Positions 42,127 to 50,101 of a stretch of 64,000 bases of DNA are shown here, one piece after another; within the stretch, counting starts at the first letter, position 1; every line of letters begins with the position of its first letter. The DNA lies in contig NZ_QOIL01000034.1 of assembly GCF_003323745.1 (NCBI RefSeq), forward strand, positions 18,498-82,497, given 5' to 3'. The notes under the pieces are model-generated. The model was not told where the DNA came from and made no database searches. It saw only the letters and a program-made list of their open reading frames with translations. The DNA is from Sphaerisporangium album (lineage in GTDB: Bacteria; Actinomycetota; Actinomycetes; Streptosporangiales; Streptosporangiaceae). Made by a program: the position numbers and the translations under genes.

Positions 42127-42290
42127 GGGGCCACGAAGGGGCCACGGTGTTCGGCGGACCAGGGGCCACGGCGGGGGCCACGGGGGGCCACGCGCCGGGG
42201 CCACGAGCGGGGCCACGCATCGTGGCCCCGGCTGTGACCTGTAACTCCCTCCCCCAGCCCCCGCCCCCGGCCGCGCGCCGGGGGGCCACG
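42127..42290. repeat. GGGGCCACG iteron cluster, candidate clt/TraB-recognition site
   Basis: Eight direct copies of GGGGCCACG start at 42127, 42138, 42162, 42174, 42184, 42197, 42209 and 42282, and one inverted copy lies at 42221-42229. Most are 10-13 bp apart (one helical turn). The last copy is 3 bp from the stop of the FtsK/TraB gene. Streptomyces TraB proteins bind plasmid-specific 8-bp repeats in the clt locus near traB; this cluster has the right place and form. Confidence 0.7.
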
Positions 42291-42293
42291 CGA

Positions 42294-44603
42294 TCATGGA
42301 AGCTCGGGGCGGTCGGGCATCGCGTACCGCTGGCCGGCCTCGTCGCGCTCGCCGATGATCCCGGCCTCCGAGAGGCGCTTCATCTGCTTTTGGATCCAGG
42401 ACCGGGAGATGTCGGTGGTCTCCCACAGCGGCTTGAAGTCCCCGGTCGACACCTCGCGCGCCCCGCCGTCGTAGAGCTCCTGCAGGCGGGCCAGGAGCGC
42501 TTGGCCGCGCTGCTCGGGCGTCATCTTCACCCCGGGCGGGGCGAACCGCCACGGCGGCTCGCCGTCAGGGATATCGGGGATGTCGTCGTCGGGCCCGGCC
42601 GTGACGGCGGGGTCGGGGTCGTCGGTCTTCAGGTACTCGGTGGCCACGTTCTTCACGTCGTCCTCGTCGTCGGGGTCCTCCTGGTCGTCCTGGCCCAGGC
42701 CGATACGCCCTGTCTCCGGGTCGCCCAGCACCATGGCCAGCGCGAGCGGCAGGGCGCCGGGGGATGCCTTGACCTCGTAGGCGCCGTCCTCGCCGGGCGG
42801 GCCGACGATCCCGCCGTGCTCCATCGCGTCCAGCAGCCGGCCCGCGTCCTGGAAGCCGATGCGCAGCTTGCGCTGGAGCATCGCCGCGGAGGCGTACTGG
42901 TGGGTGACGACCAGCTCGACGGCCTGGAGTAGAAGGTCACGGTCGACCGGCGGCCGGGACGGCCCGTCCGCCGCTGCGGTAGGCGCCGAGGGCGCGTCTG
43001 TGATGCGTGACAGCGCCGCGGTGGTCTCGTCGACCTGCTTGGCCGCGGCCGGGTAGGTGGCGGCGTAGGCGCGCATCGCGGCGTTGGCCCGCTCGTCGTC
43101 GAACTCGCCCTTGTCGTCCAGGCCCCAGGCGAAGGTGCGCATCGGCATCGCGTACCGGCCCTCCTCGATGGACGGGGCATCCAGGTAGGCCATGCCGGGC
43201 TGGGCGTTGGTCCACAGCTCGGGCCGGCACCCGGCGTCCTGCTGCCGCTCGCTGAGCCCGAAGCCGGCGTCGGCGGAGTTCTCCACACCGAAGCACATCT
43301 TGGCGAGCTGACCCCGGGCCAGGGTGGGCATCTGGGTGTAGTCGCTGCGCTGCAGCGACATGACGATCGTGCCGCCCGCCGACCGGATCGCCTTCAGCAT
43401 GGACAGGAACGACTCCTGTTCCTTGTCGCTGAGCGCGTCGTAGATGTCGGGGAACTCCTCCAGCCAGATCAGCCAGTAGGTCAGGCCACAGCCGGGCTTC
43501 CACTTGGCCAGGCCCTTGCTCGCCAGATGGTCGGTGCGCTCCTTCACCTTGGACTGCAACTCGGCCAGCATGGCCTTGACGCCGGCCTTGGTGGTCTCGA
43601 AGCGGTGCAACGCCGGACGCAGCGGGCCGAGGGTCTGCTCGCCCTTGGTGATGTCGCCGGCGAACACCGCGCCGCCGACGCGGCTGATGAACTCCGCGAG
43701 GTAGTTCCAGGCGCCGCCGAAGCCCTTGCCGGCGCCGGTCATGCCCATCATCTGCAGGTGGTGGCCGACGATGACGTAGGCGACCTCGTCCAGGTCCTGC
43801 CACAGCGCGAGCCGGAACGGCTCGGCCACCGATCCGCCCGGCCGGGACGGGCCGGGCCAGGGGATCGGGTTCTTCATCACCCGCGGGTCGGAGATGACGA
43901 CCTTGGCCTTGCTGGCGTCATCGGGATCGGCCGCGGGGTTGATGCTGCCGGGCGGCAGGCCCATGGCCGACTCGATGTAAGGGATCTTCTTGGCCAGGTC
44001 GTCGGCGATGTGCCTGCCGGGGTCGAGTTGAACATCGCCCTCCACCTTGTGCTCCAGGGCCTTGGTGGTACGGGCCTGGACGGCGCGCATCCCGGCGGCC
44101 TCGGTGCCGTGCCCGAACAGGAAGGCCAGCTTGTCGCTGATCGCGCCGGGGGCGTCCAGGCCGCGGGCGCGGATCGCCGAGCGGATGTTCCACGACAACG
44201 CCAAGGTGACCCCGCCGACCAGGGCGACGCGCCCCACGACCGGGTGCGTGGGGCCCTGCCAGGTCGCCGCCATGACCCACATGCCGGCCAGGAAGGTCGT
44301 GCTGGTGGTGTGCGTCTTGCCCCACGGGCCGCGGGCGTGGGACTGGCCGAAGGTGATCGCCGACAGCACCAGCGAGCAGCACGTCATGAAGACACTGATC
44401 CAGGCGACGGTGTCGGGGTCGTCGGAGTCCAGCGTCACGTGGAAGACCCAGCCCAGGCCGAAGCCGAGCGCGCCGACCAGCCACGGCGGCACGTACACCA
44501 GGATCTTGGAGGTCTCGCGCGCCCACACGCGATCCCAGGAGGTCTCATGGGTCTCGTTCACCTGGACCCGGGTGGATTGGGCGGCCTGGCGGACGGCCAT
44601 CAT
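42294..44603 (-). CDS. traB: FtsK/SpoIIIE-family DNA translocase (TraB-like)
   Basis: 769 residues. Two or more N-terminal membrane helices (LVGALGFGLGWVF, WISVFMTCCSLVLSAITFG, plus a further pair) precede the motor domain with Walker A GMTGAGKGFG (about residue 295) and Walker B-like YWLIWLEEFPDIYD. A C-terminal winged helix (LLLQAVELVVTHQYASAAML) corresponds to the FtsK gamma/TraB DNA-recognition domain, and a second helix-turn-helix-like segment lies at the end. It would form a hexameric pore moving double-stranded DNA to the recipient. ATG doublet at 44603/44600 follows AAGGAGG; 44600 has the better spacing. Confidence 0.88.
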   Translation of the reverse strand: MMAVRQAAQSTRVQVNETHETSWDRVWARETSKILVYVPPWLVGALGFGLGWVFHVTLDSDDPDTVAWISVFMTCCSLVLSAITFGQSHARGPWGKTHTTSTTFLAGMWVMAATWQGPTHPVVGRVALVGGVTLALSWNIRSAIRARGLDAPGAISDKLAFLFGHGTEAAGMRAVQARTTKALEHKVEGDVQLDPGRHIADDLAKKIPYIESAMGLPPGSINPAADPDDASKAKVVISDPRVMKNPIPWPGPSRPGGSVAEPFRLALWQDLDEVAYVIVGHHLQMMGMTGAGKGFGGAWNYLAEFISRVGGAVFAGDITKGEQTLGPLRPALHRFETTKAGVKAMLAELQSKVKERTDHLASKGLAKWKPGCGLTYWLIWLEEFPDIYDALSDKEQESFLSMLKAIRSAGGTIVMSLQRSDYTQMPTLARGQLAKMCFGVENSADAGFGLSERQQDAGCRPELWTNAQPGMAYLDAPSIEEGRYAMPMRTFAWGLDDKGEFDDERANAAMRAYAATYPAAAKQVDETTAALSRITDAPSAPTAAADGPSRPPVDRDLLLQAVELVVTHQYASAAMLQRKLRIGFQDAGRLLDAMEHGGIVGPPGEDGAYEVKASPGALPLALAMVLGDPETGRIGLGQDDQEDPDDEDDVKNVATEYLKTDDPDPAVTAGPDDDIPDIPDGEPPWRFAPPGVKMTPEQRGQALLARLQELYDGGAREVSTGDFKPLWETTDISRSWIQKQMKRLSEAGIIGERDEAGQRYAMPDRPELP

Positions 44604-44634
44604 CCCTCCTTCGCATCGTCGATCACGGGTGTGC

Positions 44635-45009
44635 TCACTCGTTCCAGTTGAATGGGGACTTGCGCTTGTCCGGCGGGGCCTCCGGGAGGATGTCGATGAA
44701 CTCCTTGCGGAACTGCGCGTGGAACTTCACCATCTCGGTGGCGGACCCGGCCTGGAGCTCGGCCGCGCGCTTGAGCCGCTTGACCACGCGCCGGGCCCGC
44801 AGCCGCACGTCGGGGGCACCCAGCAGTGCGAGCACCGCATGGCCTTTGAAGCTGCGGATCAGCACGTGGTACAGCTCCTCGGATGCGGTGGCGAACTCCT
44901 CGCCCATGTCGCGTGACAGAACGCGGCCGACCTTGGCGTAGTCGGTGATCGCGGTCGGGCCCGTGAACGGGATGCTGGCCAGCTCCGGAATCCGGTTGCG
45001 GGTGCTCAA
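44635..45009 (-). CDS. Hypothetical AICE protein, TTG start
   Basis: 124 residues, reading from TTG 45009 (GGAGGACCG just upstream), overlapping the previous stop as TTGA. Helical and basic: IPFTGPTAITDYAKVGRVLSR, then VLALLGAPDVRLRARRVVKRL and EMVKFHAQFRKEFIDILP. Located directly upstream of traB in the operon, so it is expected to be part of the transfer unit. No family recognised. Confidence 0.62.
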   Translation of the reverse strand: MSTRNRIPELASIPFTGPTAITDYAKVGRVLSRDMGEEFATASEELYHVLIRSFKGHAVLALLGAPDVRLRARRVVKRLKRAAELQAGSATEMVKFHAQFRKEFIDILPEAPPDKRKSPFNWNE

Positions 45010-45227
45010 CGGTCCTCCAGTAGTTCGACGTCGAAGACGTACGGCTCGATCGCGCGGGAGTCGCTGGGGGTGCCGTAGAGGGCCAGCCGGTACACCTGGC
45101 GGCACCAGTGGGCCATGCGGCGCGCGTGCCAGCGGATGGTGCGGGTGCCGAGCCAGGCGGCGATCAGCTCGTCGGCCGCCTCGGCGAGCAGGCACAGCAC
45201 GGCCCAGGCGAGCCGCAGATCACTCAT
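45006..45227 (-). CDS. Small hypothetical protein of the transfer operon
   Basis: 73 residues. MSDLRLAWAVLCLLAEAAD is an amphipathic or membrane-associated helix, followed by a basic RTIRWHARRMAHWCRQVYR and an acidic tail. ATGA overlap with its upstream neighbour. Unrecognised; possibly membrane-associated. Confidence 0.6.
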   Translation of the reverse strand: MSDLRLAWAVLCLLAEAADELIAAWLGTRTIRWHARRMAHWCRQVYRLALYGTPSDSRAIEPYVFDVELLEDR

Positions 45228-45454
45228 CGCAAGTCGTCCCTTCGGGAGTCGATGGAGGCGCGGGCCCACAGGCCGGCGCCCAGGGCGACGCCGAGCGCGA
45301 CGGCCGCCGCCCAGACGCCGACGATCGGCCCGGCGCCGGCGCCGGTGAGGGCGAGCGCGGCGGACAGGCCGAGGCCGACCAGCGCGCCGAGGGTCGCAGC
45401 GACCGCCAGGTACCGGGTGAGGAAGGGACCCTGCTCGGGCGGGCGGTGCACCAT
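45224..45454 (-). CDS. Two-helix membrane protein (Spd-like)
   Basis: 76 residues. Two hydrophobic helices (YLAVAATLGALVGLGLSAALAL and GVWAAAVALGVALGAGLWA) form a hairpin. ATGA overlap with the SpdB-like gene upstream and with the next gene downstream. Such membrane proteins match the spread (spd) genes that carry plasmid DNA along mycelium in Streptomyces; assigned from context. Confidence 0.6.
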   Translation of the reverse strand: MVHRPPEQGPFLTRYLAVAATLGALVGLGLSAALALTGAGAGPIVGVWAAAVALGVALGAGLWARASIDSRRDDLR

Positions 45455-46923
45455 CACCCACCACCCCCGGTCGCGACCGGATCCGCGACCGGTCGCGGCG
45501 GTGCCGGGACGCCCTTGTCGTCGAATTCCCAGCCCTTGTCGATCAGCTGCGTGCGGGCGTCCTGGATGCATCCGAGCGCCCAGGTCTCGGAGAATCCGGT
45601 CAGCTCCGCAAGCTCGCGCTTGGACATCGGCTGGCCCTTCTTCGCCCTGGTGATCCAGAAGCGGATGGCCCGGCGTTTGTCCTGCTCATCCGGCCGCGAC
45701 CGGTCGCGACCAGTTCCGCGACCGGTCGCGACCGCCTCCTCGTCGGCACCCGGTTCCGCGGCCGCATCGGCGACCGGTTCCGCGACCGGCGAGTGATCGA
45801 CTCCGGGGGCGGCGACCGGTCGCGGCTGCGGTCGCGACCACCTGGTCAGCGAGGCGAGCCAGGACCGGCCTTCCGGCGACGGCGGCGGAAACCCGACGCC
45901 CTGGACGAGCCGGTCGCCGTCCGGGGCGCGACCGGTCGCGGGGGTGGTCGGCGACCGGTCGCCGGTCGCGACCGCCTCAGGGGGCAGGCCGCGCAGGCGG
46001 GCGGCGGTGTTGAGGTTCAGCGCGGCGGCCAGCATGACCGCCTCGCTCGCCCGGGGGCGGCCCGTAACGGCCGGGTGGTCGTCGTCGGCCCAGGGCGCGG
46101 GCGCGGTCGCCAGGACCTGGGTGAGGTCTTCGCCGCCGCCCAGGGTGGTGGCGATGTCCAGCAGCCGGGCGCGGGTGGCCGGGCTGGTGGCCAGATCCGT
46201 GTGCTCGACGGCCTGGTCCAGGGCGCGGTCCCGCCGCGCGACCGCGGCGCCGAGCGCCTTGGGCTTGGCACCGGCGGCGCGCAACTGGTGGACGCGCTTG
46301 GCAGCCAGCGCGACGCGGGTGAGCCGCCGGTGGGTGTCGACCTCGGTCACGGTGCGGTCGCCGGCCTCGGCCAGGCCCAGGCGGACCATCGCCCGTTCGG
46401 GGGTGAACCGCCACTTGATGCGGGAACGGCCGGTGATGCGGTGTCGCTCGATGGCCATGCCGCGCTCCCACAGCCACGCGGCGACCAGCGGCGCGGCGAG
46501 CCGGAAGACGGCCTCGGCCGGGCTGCGCGCGTCCAGGCTGGACAGCACTGCGGTCAGGCAGGCCAGGACCCATACGGCGATCCCGTCGATCCCGGCCGCG
46601 CGGTTCTCGCGCATGCTGCGGCGCGCGCGCACCGCGCTGGCCAGGACGGCCAGCTCGATGAACGCGAACAGCAGCGCGCGCAGGGGGCCGTCCATGCCGA
46701 GGACGTCGCCGGTGAAGCGCCACATGCCCTGGGCTGAGACGCCGGTGGCGATGGCGGCGACGGCGTTGGTCAGGATGTCCTCGAACGCCGGGCGCCGCTC
46801 GGAGGCGTTCCACGCGGCGCGTACGGCGGCCACCACGGCCCGGCCCAGCATCCAGGCGAGCAGCAGCGCGCACAGGCCGCCGACGATCCACCAGACGTAG
46901 AGCGGCGGCAGATAGGCGGTCAT
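45454..46923 (-). CDS. SpdB/DUF2637-like membrane protein
   Basis: 489 residues. N-terminal helices (YVWWIVGGLCALLLAWMLG; ILTNAVAAIATGVSAQG; LLFAFIELAVLASAVRARR; IAVWVLACLTAVLSSLDARS; AVFRLAAPLVAAWLWERGM) resemble DUF2637-type Spd proteins. A charged middle, a long Pro/Ala/Arg linker, and a C-terminal small helical domain (MSKRELAELTGFSETWALGC) that looks DNA-binding follow. Start ATG 46923 overlaps the 53-residue gene. It likely acts in intramycelial spread or couples TraB to the membrane. The linker is encoded by a repeated palindromic DNA motif. Confidence 0.75.
   Translation of the reverse strand: MTAYLPPLYVWWIVGGLCALLLAWMLGRAVVAAVRAAWNASERRPAFEDILTNAVAAIATGVSAQGMWRFTGDVLGMDGPLRALLFAFIELAVLASAVRARRSMRENRAAGIDGIAVWVLACLTAVLSSLDARSPAEAVFRLAAPLVAAWLWERGMAIERHRITGRSRIKWRFTPERAMVRLGLAEAGDRTVTEVDTHRRLTRVALAAKRVHQLRAAGAKPKALGAAVARRDRALDQAVEHTDLATSPATRARLLDIATTLGGGEDLTQVLATAPAPWADDDHPAVTGRPRASEAVMLAAALNLNTAARLRGLPPEAVATGDRSPTTPATGRAPDGDRLVQGVGFPPPSPEGRSWLASLTRWSRPQPRPVAAPGVDHSPVAEPVADAAAEPGADEEAVATGRGTGRDRSRPDEQDKRRAIRFWITRAKKGQPMSKRELAELTGFSETWALGCIQDARTQLIDKGWEFDDKGVPAPPRPVADPVATGGGG
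45485..45962. repeat. Six copies of palindrome GCGACCGGTCGC inside a gene
   Basis: Exact 12-bp palindromes at 45485, 45696, 45718, 45812, 45928 and 45951, with several near-copies (such as 45468-45480 and 45770-45790). They encode the Ala/Thr/Gly/Arg linker of the SpdB-like protein in differing frames, so selection on DNA rather than protein is possible (iteron, origin or regulator site). Confidence 0.65.
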
Positions 46924-47081
46924 CGCTTCCCGCCCTTCCCGTCGGTCTTCGGCTTGTTGGTCTGGATGGGACGGCGCGCTTCGGCCGCGGTGCGCGCCTT
47001 GCCGGTGGGGCTGTGCAGCGGCTTGCCGGTCTTGGGGCCGGCGCCGGCGGGCCACTGGCCGCGCTGCGGGTGGGCGCTCAC
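46920..47081 (-). CDS. 53-residue basic protein
   Basis: GTG 47081 to TGA 46920: MSAHPQRGQWPAGAGPKTG, then RTAAEARRPIQTNKPKTDG and KGGKR. Rich in Lys, Arg, Pro and Gly, disordered, probably nucleic-acid binding. It overlaps both neighbours by 4 bp (GTGA and ATGA), strong evidence that it is translated despite its length. Confidence 0.6.
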   Translation of the reverse strand: MSAHPQRGQWPAGAGPKTGKPLHSPTGKARTAAEARRPIQTNKPKTDGKGGKR

Positions 47082-47401
47082 CGGGCGCTCCGGCGCACGG
47101 GCGTGATGCTCGGGCGGTCGGAGCGGGCGGCGGCGACCTTGGCGAGCAGCGTCCAGGCCAGGCGCTCGGCCTCGTCCAGGAGCAGCTCGTCAACGGTGCC
47201 GCGCAGGCGGATGACGGTGCCCGCGTCGCCGTCGCGCGACAGCAGCAGCTCGCCCTCGGCTATGGCGGTGGGGGAGCTGTGGCAGATGCCGCCCTGGGGG
47301 TCGGCGGGGAGCAGGCCGCCGAGGGTGGTGTCGTCGTGGTGGGTGCACCAGGGCGCGCATCTGGCCCTACCCGTGGGCGCCAGGGTCGTACTGTTTCCCA
47401 T
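47078..47401 (-). CDS. DUF6907-like hypothetical protein
   Basis: 107 residues from ATG 47401, which has AGGAGG 7 bp upstream. CAPWCTHHDD near the N-terminus, ISL-type strands and the end LDEAERLAWTLLAKVAAARS match small actinomycete element proteins that start with a C-x3-C-x-x-H motif. Family name is from memory of the pattern. Alternative start at 47431. Confidence 0.6.
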   Translation of the reverse strand: MGNSTTLAPTGRARCAPWCTHHDDTTLGGLLPADPQGGICHSSPTAIAEGELLLSRDGDAGTVIRLRGTVDELLLDEAERLAWTLLAKVAAARSDRPSITPVRRSAR

Positions 47402-47495
47402 TGGGTCTTCCTCCTGGTGGACGTCGGTCATGGGGTGTGTCAGGGGGTCGATCAAGGGCTCGGCCGGTGTGAGCGCACCAGGCCGGGCCCGGCCC

Positions 47496-47777
47496 TCAGA
47501 TGGCGCGGCCGAACAGCAGGTCTTGCCACAGCAGCTCGGCGTCGCGGTGGCTCATCCGGTGGGTCTCGAACCGGCCGCGCCGGTCGACGCGCGCGATGTG
47601 CATCTGGCCGCCGCCGGCGATCATCTGGTACACCGTCGCCCGGCACGCGCAGGTCCACTGCACGGTCCGCCGCCTCTCCTCCTGGGACTGCGGCTGAAGC
47701 CAGGTGATCCGCCGCGCGGCGCGCGCAGCGGGTGCGACGTGCGGCCCGTGGTCGGCATGGCCCGAGGTCATCTCCAT
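47496..47777 (-). CDS. Hypothetical actinobacterial element protein
   Basis: 93 residues. ATG overlaps the HATPase stop. An N-terminal disordered part is followed by RITWLQPQSQEERRRTVQWTCACRATVYQMIAGGG (WTCACRATVYQ about residue 48) and RFETHRMSHRDAELLWQDLL. The C-x-C-R-A motif may bind a metal. Such proteins recur beside HATPase genes in actinomycetes. Role unknown. Confidence 0.6.
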   Translation of the reverse strand: MEMTSGHADHGPHVAPAARAARRITWLQPQSQEERRRTVQWTCACRATVYQMIAGGGQMHIARVDRRGRFETHRMSHRDAELLWQDLLFGRAI

Positions 47778-48160
47778 CACGTCGGGGTGCCATCGCGGAG
47801 CAGGGTGAACCAGATCGTCTTCCCGGTGGGGTAGGGCCAGACCCCCCAGCTGGCCGCCAGGGCGCGCACGATGGCCAGCCCGCGGCCGCCGATGTCCTCC
47901 AGGTCGGCGTTGCGCGCGGCCAGCGGGGTGGTGCTGCCGTCGGTGATGGCCCCGATGAGGGCGGGTCCGGCGTCGTGCAGGGCCATGACGACCGGCGCGG
48001 TCCCGTGGACCAGGGCGTTGGTCACCAGCTCCGAGATGACGAGCTCGGCGTCGTCGACCAGGTGGGGAAGGCCCCAGTCGGTCAAGGTCTTGCGCACCAT
48101 GGCGCGGGCCTCCCCCACCATGGCGGGGTCGGAGGGCAGGGCCCAGGATGTTGCGTTCAT
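47777..48160 (-). CDS. RsbW-like HATPase anti-sigma-type protein
   Basis: 127 residues from the Met overlapping the previous stop (48160). Histidine-kinase-like ATPase motifs: N-box ELVISELVTNALVHG, then TDGSTTPLAARNADLEDIGGRGLAIV, where GGRGLAIV is the G1/G2 region. A single-domain ATPase of this type binds and inhibits sigma factors or phosphorylates antagonists. Present on many actinomycete integrative elements. Confidence 0.85.
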   Translation of the reverse strand: MNATSWALPSDPAMVGEARAMVRKTLTDWGLPHLVDDAELVISELVTNALVHGTAPVVMALHDAGPALIGAITDGSTTPLAARNADLEDIGGRGLAIVRALAASWGVWPYPTGKTIWFTLLRDGTPT

Positions 48161-48420
48161 GTCGGCTCCGAGAGCGATCCCCACGCGTCACGCGAGGGGG
48201 GACAGGACGTGCCCGTGGAGCGCGCGGAGGCCTGCGTTAGGCCCTGCTTTGGGGCACCGGGAAGGGTCTGCGCCTGTATGAGCTTGGCGAGCGTGTCGAG
48301 ATCGTCAGCGCGCACCGAGCGGGTCGAGGACCGGTGCTTCGCCCACCATCGGTCGCAGATCTGCCAGACCAGCCAGTCGGGATAGGCCGATCGGAGCTCG
48401 TTGATACGCGGGAGGGTCAT
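48157..48420 (-). CDS. Hypothetical actinobacterial protein
   Basis: 87 residues, ATGA overlap with the HATPase start. PRINELRSAYPDWLVWQICDRW is the conserved-looking N-terminus, followed by a Ser/Pro tail. First gene of the leftward transfer operon; its start 152 bp from the divergent XRE gene leaves room for paired promoters. Unrecognised. Confidence 0.6.
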   Translation of the reverse strand: MTLPRINELRSAYPDWLVWQICDRWWAKHRSSTRSVRADDLDTLAKLIQAQTLPGAPKQGLTQASARSTGTSCPPSRDAWGSLSEPT

Positions 48421-48572
48421 CGGATCCTTACTCTCCGTAGACGGGCGCTAGGCTCATACTCGTACTGTGATACCGGATTTGCAAGACTGACGAGAGCATC
48501 ACAGCCAAATTCGAATACTGAAAAACGCGAAGCGGTTTCGGGCCTTCCCCAGACCCTGCTAGGAGGTCGTAC

Positions 48573-49421
48573 GTGACCTACAGCCCTACAGTCCGCCGAC
48601 GCCGACTATCGGCCGTTCTGCGTCAATTGCGCAGAGAAGTCGGACTCCATGCCGACGAGGTCGCCCGGCGGCTGGAGTGGACCCCATCCAAAGTGACGCG
48701 AATCGAACGAAATGAATGGAAACTTCCATCCGTTCGAGACGTGAGAGATCTCCTAGACATCTACGAAGTAACGGACGAAACGCGGCGAGAGGCCATCCTT
48801 ACTCTCACCCGAGAGGGCCGGCAGCGGGGATGGTGGGAGGAGTTCAAAGACGTACTGGTAGGGGGCAGCCTGCCGGAGTTCGAGGCCGAGGCCCACAAGA
48901 TTCACTCCTACGAGGCGCTGCTGATCCCCGGCCTCCTGCAAACCGCCGAGTACGCGGCCGCCGTCTTCCGGGGCGGCCAGGTACTGGACCCCGGTCTCAT
49001 CGACCGCCGTGTCGAAGCCCGCCTGACTCGCCAAGCGATCCTCGATCGAGATGACCCGCCGATGCTGTGGGCGCTGATCGACGAGTCCGCCCTGTCCAAG
49101 CACGTCGGCGGAGTGGAAGGGATGCGACGGCAGATCCGCCATATCGCCGAGATGGCCGCGCGGCCCAACATCGCCGTACAGGTCATCCCGCACGCGGTGG
49201 GGGCTCATGCAGCGATGGAGAACTCGTTCTCCATCCTGGAGTTCGCGAACCCCATGGATCCGACCTTCGTCTACATCGAAACGATCACTGGGGACATGTA
49301 TCTGGAGCTGCCCGAGCAGGTCAGCCGCTATACGCTGGCCTATGACCACGCACGCGCATCGGCATTGTCGGCGGACGCGTCGGTCGCGTATCTGGCCGAC
49401 CTGGCCGACCAACTGAAGTAG
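48573..49421 (+). CDS. Scr1-family XRE regulator (HTH + DUF5753)
   Basis: 282 residues from GTG 48573 after AGGAGG. N-terminal HTH (LSAVLRQLRREVGLHADEVA then LEWTPSKVTRIERNEWKLP) and a C-terminal DUF5753 ligand-binding region (LIPGLLQTAEYAAAVFRG ... IQVIPHAVGAH-like AVQVIPHAVGAHAAMENSF). The canonical partner is the DUF397 protein directly downstream. Such pairs are abundant in actinomycetes and often neighbour HATPases; they are proposed regulators or toxin-antitoxin-like modules. Confidence 0.92.
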   Translation: MTYSPTVRRRRLSAVLRQLRREVGLHADEVARRLEWTPSKVTRIERNEWKLPSVRDVRDLLDIYEVTDETRREAILTLTREGRQRGWWEEFKDVLVGGSLPEFEAEAHKIHSYEALLIPGLLQTAEYAAAVFRGGQVLDPGLIDRRVEARLTRQAILDRDDPPMLWALIDESALSKHVGGVEGMRRQIRHIAEMAARPNIAVQVIPHAVGAHAAMENSFSILEFANPMDPTFVYIETITGDMYLELPEQVSRYTLAYDHARASALSADASVAYLADLADQLK

Positions 49422-49430
49422 GTGTACAGG

Positions 49431-49634
49431 ATGGACCTTCCCAAGTCCGAAATCGCCTGGCGTAAATCCTCATACAGCGGAGCCAACGGCTCGAACTGTG
49501 TAGAGGTGGCCACCCTGCCCGGCGGTCGACGTGCCGTCCGCGACAGCAAGAACTCCAGCGGGCCCGTTGTGGCCGTCACGCCCAGCGAGTGGCAGGCGTT
49601 CCTCGGCGACGTCAAGGGCGGCAAGTTCGAGTAA
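49431..49634 (+). CDS. DUF397-domain protein
   Basis: 67 residues. WRKSSYSGANGSNCVEVATLP and VRDSKNSSGPVVAVTPSEWQ are diagnostic of DUF397. It follows the XRE/DUF5753 gene with 9 bp between them and ends at a perfect terminator. An earlier GTG at 49422 is possible. It is known as the small partner of these regulators. Confidence 0.93.
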   Translation: MDLPKSEIAWRKSSYSGANGSNCVEVATLPGGRRAVRDSKNSSGPVVAVTPSEWQAFLGDVKGGKFE

Positions 49635-49646
49635 CCACACCAAAAA

Positions 49647-49674
49647 CGGCCCCCGGAGATTACTCCGGGGGCCG
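49647..49674 (+). terminator. Terminator after the XRE/DUF397 pair
   Basis: A 12-bp perfect stem CGGCCCCCGGAG (49647-49658) with CTCCGGGGGCCG (49663-49674), loop ATTA. Confidence 0.85.
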
Positions 49675-49807
49675 ACGAACCTTCCCATAGCCAGGTTAGA
49701 TGACCGGCACGGATCTCTGAACAGCCAAAACGGGCGGGATTCGCTCGCCGATCTGACGCAGTCTCGGACGGATGACGCGCGCGGGTCCCGCGCCGTACTG
49801 TGGGGGC

Positions 49808-50101
49808 ATGAGCGCTCAGCCCGTCCACCACGAGGACCCCCGCGACCCCGAGGTGATCCTGCGGGACCTGCCCGAGCGTGAGCGCGCCGAGTTCCTGCGG
49901 CAGTACCGGGCCGCGGTCGACGCCGCCCACGAGCCCGCCGGCTACCGGGAGCTGCAACGCTTGCTGCGGCACTGGAGCCTGGCGGTGGTGGCCACCAATC
50001 AGCCCGGCTACTACGAGGCCATCGACGACGCCCTGAACGACGTCGGCCGCTTCGTGCCCCTGGACGTGGCCCTGGCCTCCGAGTTCACGCGCCGACGGTG
50101 A
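49808..50101 (+). CDS. Putative antitoxin (DUF6247-like)
   Basis: 97 residues from ATG 49808. Acidic: DPRDPEVILRDLPERERAEF then RQYRAAVDAAHEPAGYRELQ resembles helical antitoxins preceding RelE-like toxins in actinomycetes. A TACTGT at 49797 may be a -10 box with a very short leader. It overlaps the downstream toxin-like gene (GTGA), the normal antitoxin-toxin order. Confidence 0.7.
   Translation: MSAQPVHHEDPRDPEVILRDLPERERAEFLRQYRAAVDAAHEPAGYRELQRLLRHWSLAVVATNQPGYYEAIDDALNDVGRFVPLDVALASEFTRRR

Noticed and set aside
43527..44651. Plus-strand 374-residue frame opposite traB
   Set aside because: Shadow of the FtsK/TraB gene; composition is Gly/Ala/Arg with no family-like motifs.
38465..48420. 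cas genes for the CRISPR arrays
   Set aside because: None of the proteins near the arrays has Cas3, Cascade, Cas1 or Cas2 features; the AlbA_2 protein is not a Cas protein.
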